This document shows positions 24,606 through 35,000 of a DNA stretch of 64,000 bases, piece after piece. Every line of letters begins with the position of its first letter. Position 1 is the stretch's first letter. The notes under the pieces are model-generated. The model made no database searches. It saw only the letters and a program-made list of their open reading frames with translations, and was not told where the DNA came from. The stretch comes from Parus major (taxonomy: Eukaryota; Chordata; Aves; Passeriformes; Paridae): the NCBI RefSeq assembly GCF_001522545.3, contig NC_031770.1, positions 106,804,130 to 106,868,129 of the forward strand. Direction: 5' to 3'. The position numbers and the translations under genes are program-made.

Positions 24606-24623
24606 GCTGAGCAGGCGCTCAGC
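24606..24623. repeat. 7-bp perfect inverted repeat in a GC-richer patch
   Basis: GCTGAGC (24606-24612) and GCTCAGC (24617-24623) pair perfectly around the loop AGGC. The surrounding 24590-24680 has several CpGs, unusual in this window. It could form a small stem-loop or hold a palindromic protein site. Confidence 0.6.
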
Positions 24624-25969
24624 TGCGCTGAAGAGGCTCCGTTCCAGCCAGCGCTCCACGCACACACCCAAGGCCGGATGTTTGCTTCCCTTCATGATGG
24701 TTTTTCTTTGTCTACTTGATTGTGGACTTGATTTTTACAAGTGCTATAAAAAAACCCAACATTCTTAGTCTCAGCTGGATTCTTGCAGCTGTGGGAAGAG
24801 GAGGAGGCAGGAAAGCAAAGACTCCATGTTTTCAAGAGCCAAAAGCTCCTACTCCATAATTTGTGCTGATTGTTGTCTGATACTTAAGGAAGGAGTTAAT
24901 TAAGGTTCCAACTCCATTCTCTTTCTTCTACAGTACTGAACAGCTATTTTTATTTGAGGTCTACCTGTTTAGTGTCCCATTTGTTCTTGCAATAAAAACA
25001 CACCTCATTGTCTTTCCCAATAGGAAGCCAAGGACTCTTTCTTTTGGTACTCTAAAATACAGAGATTTAGCTTTAGGGCTATAATGCCCAGTGCTTGGAG
25101 AACAAGGAACATGTGGAGCTCAGTTATCCAGTCCTCTTTAGAGGCAGTAAGTGCATCCACATGCACACAGTGTTACAATGCAGACAGAAAATTTACATGG
25201 ACATGTATATTCAGGTGCCTTCCCTCCTCACAGCACTTTCCTGGGAAGCAAAAGGATGCCAAAACTTGGCACCAGCTTTGAATTACAGAGGACATCAGTT
25301 CCCTGATGGGAAATTATAACCCTTTCTATTCAGCCTCTTCCTTCTTTCCCTCCTGCACCCTCTCCACCATGTTTTGTAGAGTTTCTGACTTCTGGCTTAT
25401 TTTCCAGCACTTCCTCGATTTCTGTTCATTTTCCTTCTTCCAGGCCTTCACCTGCCCTTCAGTCCCACCCCTTACCTTGCTGTTACTTTGCATCTCACTC
25501 CCATTCTGTGTTGGATCCAGGCTGCCAGCTGCAGGGAGCACTAAAAGCACAGGAGAGGCAGCTTCATCATCCCAGTGCTGGAGCTCGTCACGTGCAGAGC
25601 CCCTGGAGGAGCAATAACCACAGGTGAAAGTCACACTTTGCTCTAATAATCCTCTGTACAGAGGAGCTTCAATCAGATAGGGACTACCCTTGCAGTAGGT
25701 CCAAACATCCTTTACCAAAAAAAAATTCAGCTTTAAATCAACCCTAGTGAAGATCATCCTAATAAGAGCTGGGAGTTTAAACCATGTCTGATTTGGCTTG
25801 TGATTTCATAGGAAGAATAAAAATTATGCTTGCAATGTTAGAAACAATCCTTCCTAAATCATACTCACACCGAATTTTGAATCCTGCAAGAAATCTTTGC
25901 AATTTGGTTTGGTTTAATTTTATTTTTTTCTTTGTTTTGGTAGGAAAAATCCTGTATTACTCTCTCTAT

Positions 25970-26515
25970 TTACTTTGGAAACACTTGAATTATTTTTACT
26001 GAGCCTTCTGTAGAAAAATCAGCTTGATGGTTACACTTTTTCAGACATGGGTAAATATCAGCAGGAACCAGCAATTCTGGCAATCTGGCAATCCCTTTAA
26101 CACTGGTAAAGCAGGTCCTCTCCTCAGCTGGCAGTGGCTGTTGCCTTCCCACAAGGTAAAATGAAACTCTGATTTCCTTTAAAGCATCTGGCTCCTCACA
26201 TATAAACAACTTTTTCTGAAGATTAAATTGATATTTGTATCTTGCACATATAGGAAAATGAGAAAAGCCTGGCTCAAAGAAGATGGGCCCAAACCTTCTG
26301 AACCCCTTGGAGCAGACAGGTACAATAGCTGGTCCCTCCTGACTTGGAGGAGAAAAAAGAAACTGTAACTTCTCTGATATTTGGATTTCATTATGTGGCA
26401 GCTGGTAGAGTCCTCTGAAATGAGTTTTTCTTAGAAATACAATAAAGTAAAACTGGAACATAAATAAAAACCATGAAAAAATATAAATCTGAAGGCATTG
26501 AAAATGCCAATACAT
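25970..26515 (-). other. longest open reading frame, unrecognised (181 codons)
   Basis: The frame opens with a Met and has a hydrophobic, aromatic-rich first 30 residues that could suggest a signal or membrane segment. The rest has no domain, repeat or catalytic motif I know. No promoter, splice context or neighbouring gene supports it. In about 64 kb read in six frames, one frame of this length is compatible with chance, so I do not call it a gene. Confidence 0.1.
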
Positions 26516-27253
26516 TAAATTTTCAATTTAATCAAAGTCATGGGTCATTTAATGCAATATGAAGAAAAAATATTGAGAAATGAAATCATGGCAGTTTATG
26601 CTGCAGTTTGTCTAAAAGACTCAAATTACATTGACTTTCTGTAGACCTCAACTTGTTTTAAACAAACTGACCCACCCAATCTAAGGCATGTGGGATTGTT
26701 TGGTCACTGTGAAAAAAAAACCCCAACAGTTAATAAAGATGTTTGTCTGTTCTTACAGTGTGTGGGGGGTCCAAAGGAGTGTATGGCTCCCAGGAATAAA
26801 CTTCTTTTGGCATGACCTGAATCTAAACCCCATTAAACTCAATATTATGGTATCTGTAGTATTGGCTACAAGTGAATTAAGTTCTGAGCACTGCAACAAC
26901 AAATGTTTCACCACAAGATTAAGGCATGGGATACTTGTGAGAACTCATGAAATGCTTGGGATCAGGAATGGGCTTCACTCTTCTGACTCCCTCCACTTTA
27001 TGCTTTGTTGGCAGGTTTTCTGTGCAAAAGTGCTCAGAAACTTGAAACCATATTTTGATCCTGTTGTAGGAAATAGGGAAAAGTATAAACCTTCTGTAAG
27101 ACTAACTACTAGTCATGGGAAAAAAAGGAGGATAAAGTTGATGGTTCGTTAGAGTTTAGACTGCTAAACTAAAACACAGATGCATCTGGATTTTAAATGG
27201 GAAGGATGTACAAAAGACAACTCCTGCATCATGTGATTTTCTTTATAGTCACT

Positions 27254-27279
<26 letters not shown>
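27254..27279. repeat. poly(A) run of 26
   Basis: An uninterrupted run of A ends directly at the first copy of a duplicated CR1 block. Read on the CR1 sense strand (minus), it is a poly(T) following the element's 3' end. Confidence 0.95.
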
Positions 27280-27284
<5 letters not shown>

Positions 27285-27411
27285 GAGTTGTTTGTGTTGG
27301 AAGGGCCATTAAAGAACATTTAGTTCCAATCCCCTGCCATAAAAAAAAAATCATAGAGTTGTTTGTGTTGGAAGGGCCATTAAAGAACATTTAGTTCCAA
27401 TCCCCTGCCAT
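27280..27411. repeat. perfect tandem duplication of 61 bp of CR1 with A10 linker
   Basis: The block 27280-27340 (starting TCATAGAGTTG, ending CCCCTGCCAT) is repeated without mismatch at 27351-27411. The copies are separated by ten A residues (27341-27350). The unit including the A-run is 71 bp. Complete identity indicates a recent duplication, or an assembly artefact at the A-runs. Confidence 0.95.
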
Positions 27412-27497
27412 GGGAAGGGACAGCTTCCACTAGACTGGGTTGCTCCAAGCCTCATCCAACCTGACCTTAAACACCTCCAGGGATAGGACATTCACAG
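27280..27497 (-). mobile_element. CR1 LINE 3'-end fragment containing the duplication
   Basis: This is the reverse-complement CR1 3' end: 'gttggaagggccattaaaga', then 'tccaatcccctgccatggga', then 'ctccaagcctcatccaacct', and 'aacacctccagggatagga'. The first 61 bp are present twice. The copy is 5'-truncated and noncoding, and lies on the minus strand. Confidence 0.88.
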
Positions 27498-30198
27498 GTT
27501 GTGCTTTTTGTTCATTTTCCCCCAGGAACAGAGCTCAAACCAGCTCACACCAGTTTGTTCCACATCTGCCTGGGGCAAGCCACCCTTGCACCCTGCAAAG
27601 GAGATCTGTGTGGAGGCAGCTGCCTGCAGAAGCCTTTGCTCCAGCTCATTCTGGGCTTTGTTTTCCACTTAAATGGGAAAGTCTTGTATCTGCTTACTTC
27701 ATCTAAAGCCAAGCTCAGAATGCATTTGATTCTGCTGCCAGGGTGAGTGCTGTGGCTGCCCTGTCACAACTCACCCATCCACACTGCTGATCCTTTACAC
27801 TGATGGAGGGTAATGCACACTCCCTTCCCATATGTTCAACCTAACTATGGGTTTGCTGTTTCTGAGCAATCAATGAAACACAGATGACAGATAACTCTTT
27901 TCTGTCTCATTATTTTCCAGGTTTATCTCTCCAAGCCTGGCTGCACACTGTAAATGGCAAACACAGCTACAGTACTAGTCAGCAGTGGAATGTGATGGTT
28001 CTCTCCTACACCATATAATTTAAAACCTGCTTTCACCCTTGTCAGATCTCTCAGTTAAAATCCCAATCACAGCTTTTCTTGGCTTTTGGATATCATTGGC
28101 CCAAGGAGAGAAACATAGTTTTCTACTAAAAAAATCAGGTGATGCTTCATCTCTGCCCAATATATTAGTCATGGAGAAAAAAATGCACTAAAAGAAACTC
28201 ATGTTTCTTAGAATGAGGAAAATCAGAGCTTGCTAAGATGCCACTCTGTACTTTCAGTTCAATGGGATAAAGGAACTGGACATGTAATAATACTTTTCTT
28301 GCAAATTGTACCAAGATCACTTTAAACAGCTAAATAATTACATTTACAAAGACATTATTTTCAGGCCCTTAAGGAAAAAATGAGGTTATGTAAGAATGAA
28401 GTGCAACAGAAATACTCTTTCTTTCATAGTTTTGGACATTTGGATGTGATTTGTCACTGTGTTTACATTTAAATGCTTTGTGGATCAAGGCACGCTGAGG
28501 GAATTAGGTTTCACTTATTTTAAAGTTCAGATGAGTTATTAGTTTTGTTCTGTAGCCATTTTTAAGCTTGGGTTTTAACATTCTACATTGTCAGCCACAC
28601 TGAGACATGGGCTGGGTGAACATCTGCCAGCAGCACCACAACCAGTATTGGTGATTTTGGGTAGTGACTGGAATTGGAAAATTTGCTGAAAATTGTGAGG
28701 TTAAATAATAACAAAAAAACAAAACATAACAAAAAAAGAATTGTTTTTGTCTGCCCTATTTTCTTAGGTATTCACACTTGCAAACTTTTCCATGTGTCAG
28801 TAAGAGCTAGAAAAGAACTTTCTCATGCATTAAGAAAAGAAAAGCTGAGTTTCCCATGTTTCAGGGGCTGGGACTGCAGAAAGGACAACAGAATAAATTC
28901 TGGAAATTGCAATGTTTTGTAAGAGAAACAGTTGGTGAGAGCTGAAATAGCATCACGTTCCTTTGACTGCATAACTTTGATATTTAAATTATCTTGCAGC
29001 ATTGTCTTCCTCTGAAAACTGAACCTTATGTAATTGAGAAACAATAATCTAATATCATAATAGAGTTTTATCATGGCCATTAGCCAGCCTCTCCAGTGGA
29101 AATAAATGCCTATTATTAGTCCAATCTATCACAAGATCTTGCAGCATTTAGGACATTCCCTTGGGTCATCATTGCACACACCTCCTGTAGTGAATCTTAA
29201 ATTGTGACAAATAATATCTTTTTCCTGTGGATGCCCCCCCCCCCCTTCTATATCTGCTTGTCTTGCACAACATAACAATTTTTTTTATGCAGCAGGGTAA
29301 ATGGTGGTTAATGAATGATAAAAAAATAATTTATCCTATTAAATCCAAGTCTTTGTTTCCTGTTTCAGTGTGGTTTAGACATGCAAAGATAAGATGATAA
29401 ATATTTTATGAGCAGGATCCAGCAAACATAGACTGATAGGATGCTGCCATGATTAAAGGAGGTGTTTAAACTTAGAGGTAGATTCTGAGTCCAGCTGCCA
29501 TGAAGCAATGCTTACTCACACTGGAGCAGGATTTCCAAAAGCCCTGGATAGCCCTGGCATGTGCACCCTTCTCCTTTCCTCCACATTTCCCCCTGACAAG
29601 GTGTCTCAGATGTCCTTCTGTTGCTCCTTAAAGGGCAGCAGCACAAGCCCCTGGCATTGCCCTCTCTGCCTCAGCTGCAGCCTGCCAACAACAAAAGGAC
29701 ATTTGCCAAAAACCTCTGTGCAAGTCCTTCCCACCAGGAAAATCCCCTACAATCACAGCTGCATCAAATTCCTCACAGTCAGAGCAGAAATTTAACATCC
29801 CTCCCACCCTGCTTCCTTCAAGATCTTCCCACCAGGTCCAGCAAAGACATTATGACACCTGGCAGAGGGCAAGGCTGGCTGCCTCCTCCCTGCCCAGCAG
29901 GACCCTCCTGCCAGCCACCCTTCAGAGAATTACTGCTAATTGCAGCAAAGAGCTTCCTGCTCAGACTCCTGCCACTAACAGACCTCCCTGAGCACTGCAA
30001 TCCTGTACCTGGCAGTAAACCCACCTCTCCCTCCTGGCACCACCAGCTGACTAAATGCAATAAGGACACACAAGGCAGGCAGTGCATTTAAAGCAGTCTT
30101 TGTGAAAGCAGAGCCCTTCCCTGACAAAGATGTGGTAGGAGCAGAGTGGTAATGGTGAGTAGGAGGATATTTGCTTTGGGAAACATGGTGACCACTCC
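27498..30198. other. unique noncoding stretch
   Basis: No gene is recognised. It includes a C12 homopolymer at 29234-29245. From about 29500 to 30090 there is a GC-richer patch with a 156-codon plus-strand frame (29621-30091) that is proline- and serine-rich and unmatched. It could be a decayed repeat of unknown type. Confidence 0.5.
29234..29245. repeat. poly(C) run of 12
   Basis: Twelve C residues in a row. A run of this kind is prone to length errors in sequencing. Confidence 0.95.
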
Positions 30199-30427
30199 AA
30201 TATCAGGATATTAGGAAGAAATTTTTCACTCTGAGCGTGGTAAGACACTGAAGCAGGTTTTCCAGTGAAGCTGTGGATGCCCCATCCCTGGAAGTATTCA
30301 AGACTGGATTGTATGGAGCTCTGAGCAACCTGGGACAGTGGAAAGTGTCTCTGCCTACAGCAGAGAGATGGAACTGGGTGATCTTTAAGGTTTCTTCCAA
30401 CCTAAACCCATTCTATGTTTCTATGAT
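30199..30427 (+). mobile_element. CR1 LINE 3'-end fragment
   Basis: This is a plus-strand CR1. 'aggatattaggaagaaattt' is followed by 'gtggatgccccatccctgga', then 'tggaactgggtgatctttaa' and the 3' tail CATTCTATGTTTCTATGA. It is 5'-truncated, and only the 3' UTR is left. The ATTCTATG-type tail marks the true 3' end. Confidence 0.9.
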
Positions 30428-30858
30428 TTAATGAGAAAAATTCCTCCAATCCAAACAAAACCAACTCCATGCCAAGTCAAACGACAGGAGAACTTTTAAT
30501 TGCTCAGAAATATGGAGTGAAAAACACTGGACCAGGGGGTGAGGATAGCAATTCCCTTACCCTGAGTGTACTGTTGTGTGATTGCTCTGTGGGTTGAGCT
30601 TGGTAGGTTAAAAACAAACTCACGTGTTCACTCACAAAACAAGAAGTAATTCTTAATGCACTTGCACATTATGCAAGAGCGAGGGCAAGTGGCAAACTGG
30701 CGGAAGCAAAATCCATTTTGTTCTGACTCAGTTGGTGGGAGCAGGCTGGGAGTCAGCCAGAGGTTAAAGATGGATTTGCCTCTTTAATCTGTTCAGCCTC
30801 AGTGGTGGGGCTGGATCAGGAGCCATTCACTTCACTCTCTGCAGTCCTACTGCAGGCT

Positions 30859-30894
30859 CTCTCCTCCTCCTCCTCATGCTCCTCCTCATGCTCT
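30859..30894. repeat. CTC-rich simple repeat
   Basis: A degenerate (CTC)n pyrimidine run with the unit CTCCTCATG repeated. It is a short microsatellite. Confidence 0.8.
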
Positions 30895-32094
30895 CCCAAC
30901 CCACCCATCCCCTGAGCACGTTCAGTGGCTCCTAAGGAAAAAGCAATCTCATTTTCCTTTTCCTGCTGGTTTTGCTGTTTATTTGATGTTCAGCAATGAG
31001 GAGAAGGCTGAGGGGCAAACTCCTTCCTTGCTGCTGGCTCACAAGCCTGTAGGGAAGCCCAGCACTAATGCAGACCAAATCCCACCATACAGCAGCCAGG
31101 CTCAGAAACCCTGCCTGGCCAAGGCTGTTCCCCTGCTCTGTGTGCCTTAGGAGCACTCAGGTGTGCTCCTGCACAGCCCTCCAATGCTCCCAGAGAAATC
31201 CCAGCACAGCAACTAAACACAGCACTGAACTGCTAATAAAGCTGTTTCTGTGGAGCCACCTCCCAGTTCCCTCCCCTCTCCACACTGGCTCCAAAATCCC
31301 CACCTGCAGAGGGTGAATATAGAGAAATGTAAACAATTCCATGAGCAATTTTGATGTTGCCATAAGTGCTGAGATCCTCACTGACTGATCTGATGCTCTT
31401 GGATAGTAATTTTTGTCCTACAAAAAGGCCATTCTTACACTTTCTTTTTCCACAACAATTATACGACTTGATTTTCTGCAACAGCACCTTAATTCAACCA
31501 ATTTAAACATTAACTTCTAGACAGGGTTGAATTATTTTCAGATGAAATAACATGTAAATTCCATTAGTTTTTAGAAGACAGTGCAGATCCCAAATGATAT
31601 TTTTGTTCTAGCAGGAAAGCCAGTGTTCACTAGAGAGGTGAATAACCAGTAATAAAACCACAAAATCTTAGGGGAACGCTGCTACTGGTTTTTAATTTCT
31701 CTGTATAGAAAGTGAACCCCCATCATGATGTCAGATGCCTGATATCCTCTACCCTTAGGAAAGACTCAAGGACAATTTGTGGTACAGTAGATGTTTTGCT
31801 ATCATGTGTCAAAACAAGCTATTATGGTTTAAGGTAATTTTTCAATGGAATATCAGACATCCAGGTACTATCAGAGAAAAAATGGCAGAAATACAGAGTG
31901 GAAATAAAAGCAAATTGAAAAAAAAAAAGGCAAAACAGAAAGGAATATTCATATACTTTGAGGGAGGGAAAAAAGGCCAGGAAAATGCAAAGCAAGCTGA
32001 GGGTTTTGTGTCAGGTCTACATGGCTCATACTTAGTAACTGAGAGCTTATTTTCCATTATCACTCTGTAGTCCAGGGAAAGGCTAGATTTTCAC

Positions 32095-32460
32095 TTTGGG
32101 CAATTAAATTAATCTGGTTTGATGGCTGTTTTTTATTTTGCACTTGTTCTTTGTTTCCTTAACTGCACAATGTCATTAATTGGTATCAACCCAGATTGCT
32201 TCTATCAGCTCATTCATCTGTAAAGGCCACCAGCTTTCAATCCAATTCCTTTTCATTCACTGTCCTGGTGTAGTTATCTTTCAAGAATGCACATTAATTT
32301 GTGCTCAGCTAATGTTTGGTTTTTGAAATATGTTTGGATGTGTGTGTAGTGTCAATATTTGATGAATTTAATCAGGAAATGCAAAGGTGGATTTATTGCC
32401 TGAATCATTAGACTTAGGGATTTTTTTATTCATTAGGCATTTGTACCCACACCGCCTTTT
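32095..32460. promoter_or_regulatory. candidate conserved noncoding element rich in TAAT cores
   Basis: CAATTAAATTAATC lies at 32101-32114, CATTAATTG at 32174-32182 and ATTAATTT at 32293-32300. More TTAAT and ATTA cores follow, in complex unique sequence with no simple repeat. This is the look of a homeodomain-responsive enhancer. AT-richness alone could produce part of it. Confidence 0.25.
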
Positions 32461-33124
32461 AAAATGTACTTGGTCACCACACAGAGGTGATATAACATTG
32501 CTGGCAGGACCATTTTATCTATTTCAACATTTTAGCTAGGCCTGGTGCTTCAACATCAGCTAAATTCCTTGATCCAAAGCCATCAGCTGTCCCTTCCCTC
32601 TCTAACCTCCTTATCTCCCATACATTGTTTGCAGCTAAAGTGATTTCTATTCTTTAAAACAAGATGCTATAAAAAAGGATCATTTTTTTTTTGGCTTCCA
32701 TTAGGGTAAAGCTCAGCCAGGCAAAGATAATGCTCAAACTACTTAAAATCTTGGAAGTGGCTATTGTTTAAATTCTTAGAGCCTCTTATATAGCTCAGCC
32801 TGCTTTAAATGTTTAGAGTGATTCAAACCTCCTATAGGCTCATGACTGAAACAGGAACATGTGTGCACTACACATGGCATTTGTTCAAGGTCATTAGAAA
32901 AAGTCACTTATTCTTTGTTTCCACATCATTTGGCTCAAGTCCCTTGTCAAACAATAACCCCCTAATAAAGTGATTAGAAGAACATGATTAGAAACATGGT
33001 GAATACTGCTTAAAATTCTTGAATCCATTAGTGTCTCACTTTAAGGAGCTCTATCTTGTAGGTACAATAAAAGAAGTCTGAGATCAGTAGAATAACTGTG
33101 TCACATAAATTTCTGCATCTGCTA

Positions 33125-33210
33125 CAGTAGAGGGGTTAGAACTAAATGATCTCTAATGTTCCTTCCAGTCCAAATCATTCTGTAATCCTGTAATTCTGCG
33201 ATTCTGTGAC
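33125..33210 (+). mobile_element. CR1 LINE 3'-terminal fragment
   Basis: A plus-strand CR1 end: 'gttagaactaaatgatctct', then 'ttccttccagtccaaatcat'. A degenerate 8-10-mer tail (TTCTGTAATCCTGTAATTCTG and following) runs to about 33209. It is very short and noncoding. Confidence 0.8.
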
Positions 33211-33351
33211 CTGAAAATCCTTCATGTGTACAAGAAAAAAACAAAGGAAAAAAAGGAAATAAAACCAAGACATAAGATCACAATTTTGGGCTGAAGATTT
33301 CCTTCCATATCTTGTGGGGAAGCTGCCAGAACTTTGCCAGAACTCTAGGAT

Positions 33352-33430
33352 GACCCTGCTTGAGCAGGGAGATTGGAACACATCCACTGTGTTCCCTTCC
33401 AGCCATACCCATCCTGTGACTCTGTGATAG
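33352..33430 (+). mobile_element. CR1 LINE 3'-terminal fragment
   Basis: The CR1-like 'ccctgcttgagcagggagat' leads to 'gttcccttccagccataccc' and a CCTGTGACTCTGTGAT tail. The strand matches the fragment ending 140 bp earlier, but each has its own 3' tail. They are two separate insertions or a duplicated end. Confidence 0.75.
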
Positions 33431-34881
33431 AGTGAAACTGTAGTCAGAATCTAAATTCTCAGGATCTGTTTCAAACTGGTTTGTTCCTTTAAGAAAACCT
33501 TGGCCTTCAAGTTAAAATCCAGTACAGGGAATTTAAATCTGAATTGAATTTGCTGAAAGATGACAGCAACAACTGTTCTGTCATCTTTCAGCATTCAAAG
33601 GAATTCTGAAACAGTAGGGTTTGAGAGGGTTTGCTAGGAGACTCCAAATCCTGCAGGTGATTGGTGTGTTACAGAGGGCATGATCAGAAAATATGCTTTC
33701 ATGTAAATTTTTTCATTTGTTTTGGTTATCTAAATAATGTAGCTGATCTTAGCAACTCCTATGAGCTCTATGAATTTGTATCTTGCACCTCCAAAATATC
33801 AAAAAGCCATCAAATTTGAAGCCATAGAGGAAATATAAGTATGTCAGATGTAAATATTTCAGTCCATAACAATTTCAGGGCATCCCATGCCATGGCTAAG
33901 AGCATTTGTGAGTGGAGGTCAAAAGGAGTGGCAGCTGCAGTTCTCCTTGCAAGACATCCCCCTGCTTCCAGATTTCAGTCTGGGATGGGGCTGACCTTGT
34001 TCTTGTTTTGAAGAATGTATGCTAGCTGACTGCTGCTATGCAGGTGATGGCTGAATGAAGGAGGAGGAATAAGTAGGAAAAAGAACAGAGTATGGAAAAA
34101 TAGAAATGTGCAGTTATTCAGTTCCTTGCATTCCTCCTACATGCAAAGAGCAGCAGGGGAGCAGTAACAAAACATCTTTGTGTTCTTGAAGACATAACAC
34201 CAAAAGCTGTGCAGCTGTTCCTGAGCTAAGGGGTGGTCCAGTCTCTGAATTAATCTTGATAAATCAAGGAATTCCTTCTTCAAAGTTACATGCACAACAC
34301 TTTTTAATTTCAGTTTTAATTTAGTCTCCAAAGCCTCGGGATCCTGACTTCTTTATGGGGGTTTTTCTTGGTGATCCCTCTTACTCTTCCTACAGAGTGT
34401 CTGCCACCATGGTAGTGGTGGATCCCTGAGTGCATCCCTCCAGCTAAGCAGAACTCACCTGCACGACCCCTCTGCATTGGTGAGTCCTGGAGCATGACAG
34501 CATTGACAGCTGAGGTGGTGCTGGGGCCTTGGCACTGTTTATTTATTAATGAAAGCATGAGCACAGAGTCCAGCAGCTGCAGTCAGCAGCTCACGCTGGC
34601 TGGGGACGCCCGTGGTCTGTGTGCAAGGCGTGGTGCTCCATCACCTGGGATCCCCAGTGGCCCTCCTGTACACAGCCTCTCAAACCTCTCTGCCAGCAGC
34701 AGGAGCCCTCCTGGACTCCTAGGAGCTTGACAACTCCCACAGGCAGAAAGCTGTTCTATAAACTGAAAATCAGCAGTGGAGATTGCAGTCACAGTTTATC
34801 TGCGCTGCCTCAAATGTGTCACTCGCTGGGCTTTAGCACGGGAACAGCTCACATGGCTTTCTGAAAGTCAGCCAGACTTTC
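33431..34881. other. unique stretch with hairpin and GC-richer patch
   Basis: No gene is recognised. It holds the 16-bp inverted repeat at 33551-33593. The part 34400-34850 is GC-richer with a few CpGs and unmatched open frames of about 80 codons on both strands. Confidence 0.5.
33551..33593. repeat. 16-bp perfect inverted repeat (hairpin)
   Basis: TGCTGAAAGATGACAG (33551-33566) and CTGTCATCTTTCAGCA (33578-33593) are exact reverse complements around an 11-nt spacer. The spacer itself contains AAC and GTT that could extend the stem past a one-base bulge to a 4-nt loop. It is the strongest inverted repeat I found in the window. Confidence 0.9.
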
Positions 34882-35000
34882 CCTGGTGCTGTTTAAGGGC
34901 TGGATGGGCTCTGGGGAAACTGGGCTAGTGGCCCTGCCAAGGAGGTGGAACTGGGTGGTCTTAAGGTCCTTTCCAACCCAAAATATTTCATGATTGTATG
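34882..35000 (+). mobile_element. CR1 LINE 3'-end fragment
   Basis: A plus-strand CR1 end: 'ctggatgggctctggggaaa', then 'ggtggaactgggtggtctta', then 'ggtcctttccaacccaaaat' and a worn tail TTTCATGATTGTATGA. The 5' edge is uncertain. Confidence 0.8.

Larger units (their letters stand above)
21425..27253. other. unique noncoding stretch (about 5.8 kb)
   Basis: No gene is recognised. The stretch holds the window's longest open frame (25970-26515 minus, 181 codons) and another of 143 codons (25326-25757 minus). Neither has a recognisable domain, signal peptide plus membrane architecture, or family match. A GC-richer patch with a hairpin lies at 24590-24680, and a 9-bp inverted repeat with a 1-nt centre at 22318-22336. 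Confidence 0.5.
30428..33124. other. unique noncoding stretch with TAAT-rich segment
   Basis: No gene is recognised. A CTC-rich run with a repeated CTCCTCATG lies at 30859-30894. The segment 32095-32460 is rich in homeodomain-type TAAT cores and is described separately. Confidence 0.55.

Noticed and set aside
25326..25757. 143-codon minus-strand open frame, upstream of which lies the 181-codon frame
   Set aside because: No recognised domain or splice context. Basic, Lys/Glu-rich end reflects the pyrimidine-rich plus strand. Compatible with chance.
26688..27152. 154-codon plus-strand open frame
   Set aside because: No known motif, and it overlaps no conserved block. Probably a chance frame in unique DNA.
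29621..30091. 156-codon plus-strand Pro/Ser-rich open frame
   Set aside because: It lies in a GC-richer patch where stop codons are scarce, overlapping frames exist in other phases, and no family match was recognised.
34316..34564. Minus-strand frame with a basic C-terminal part
   Set aside because: Looked briefly like a ribosomal or nuclear-protein fragment, but no family pattern could be matched and the opposite strand is equally open.
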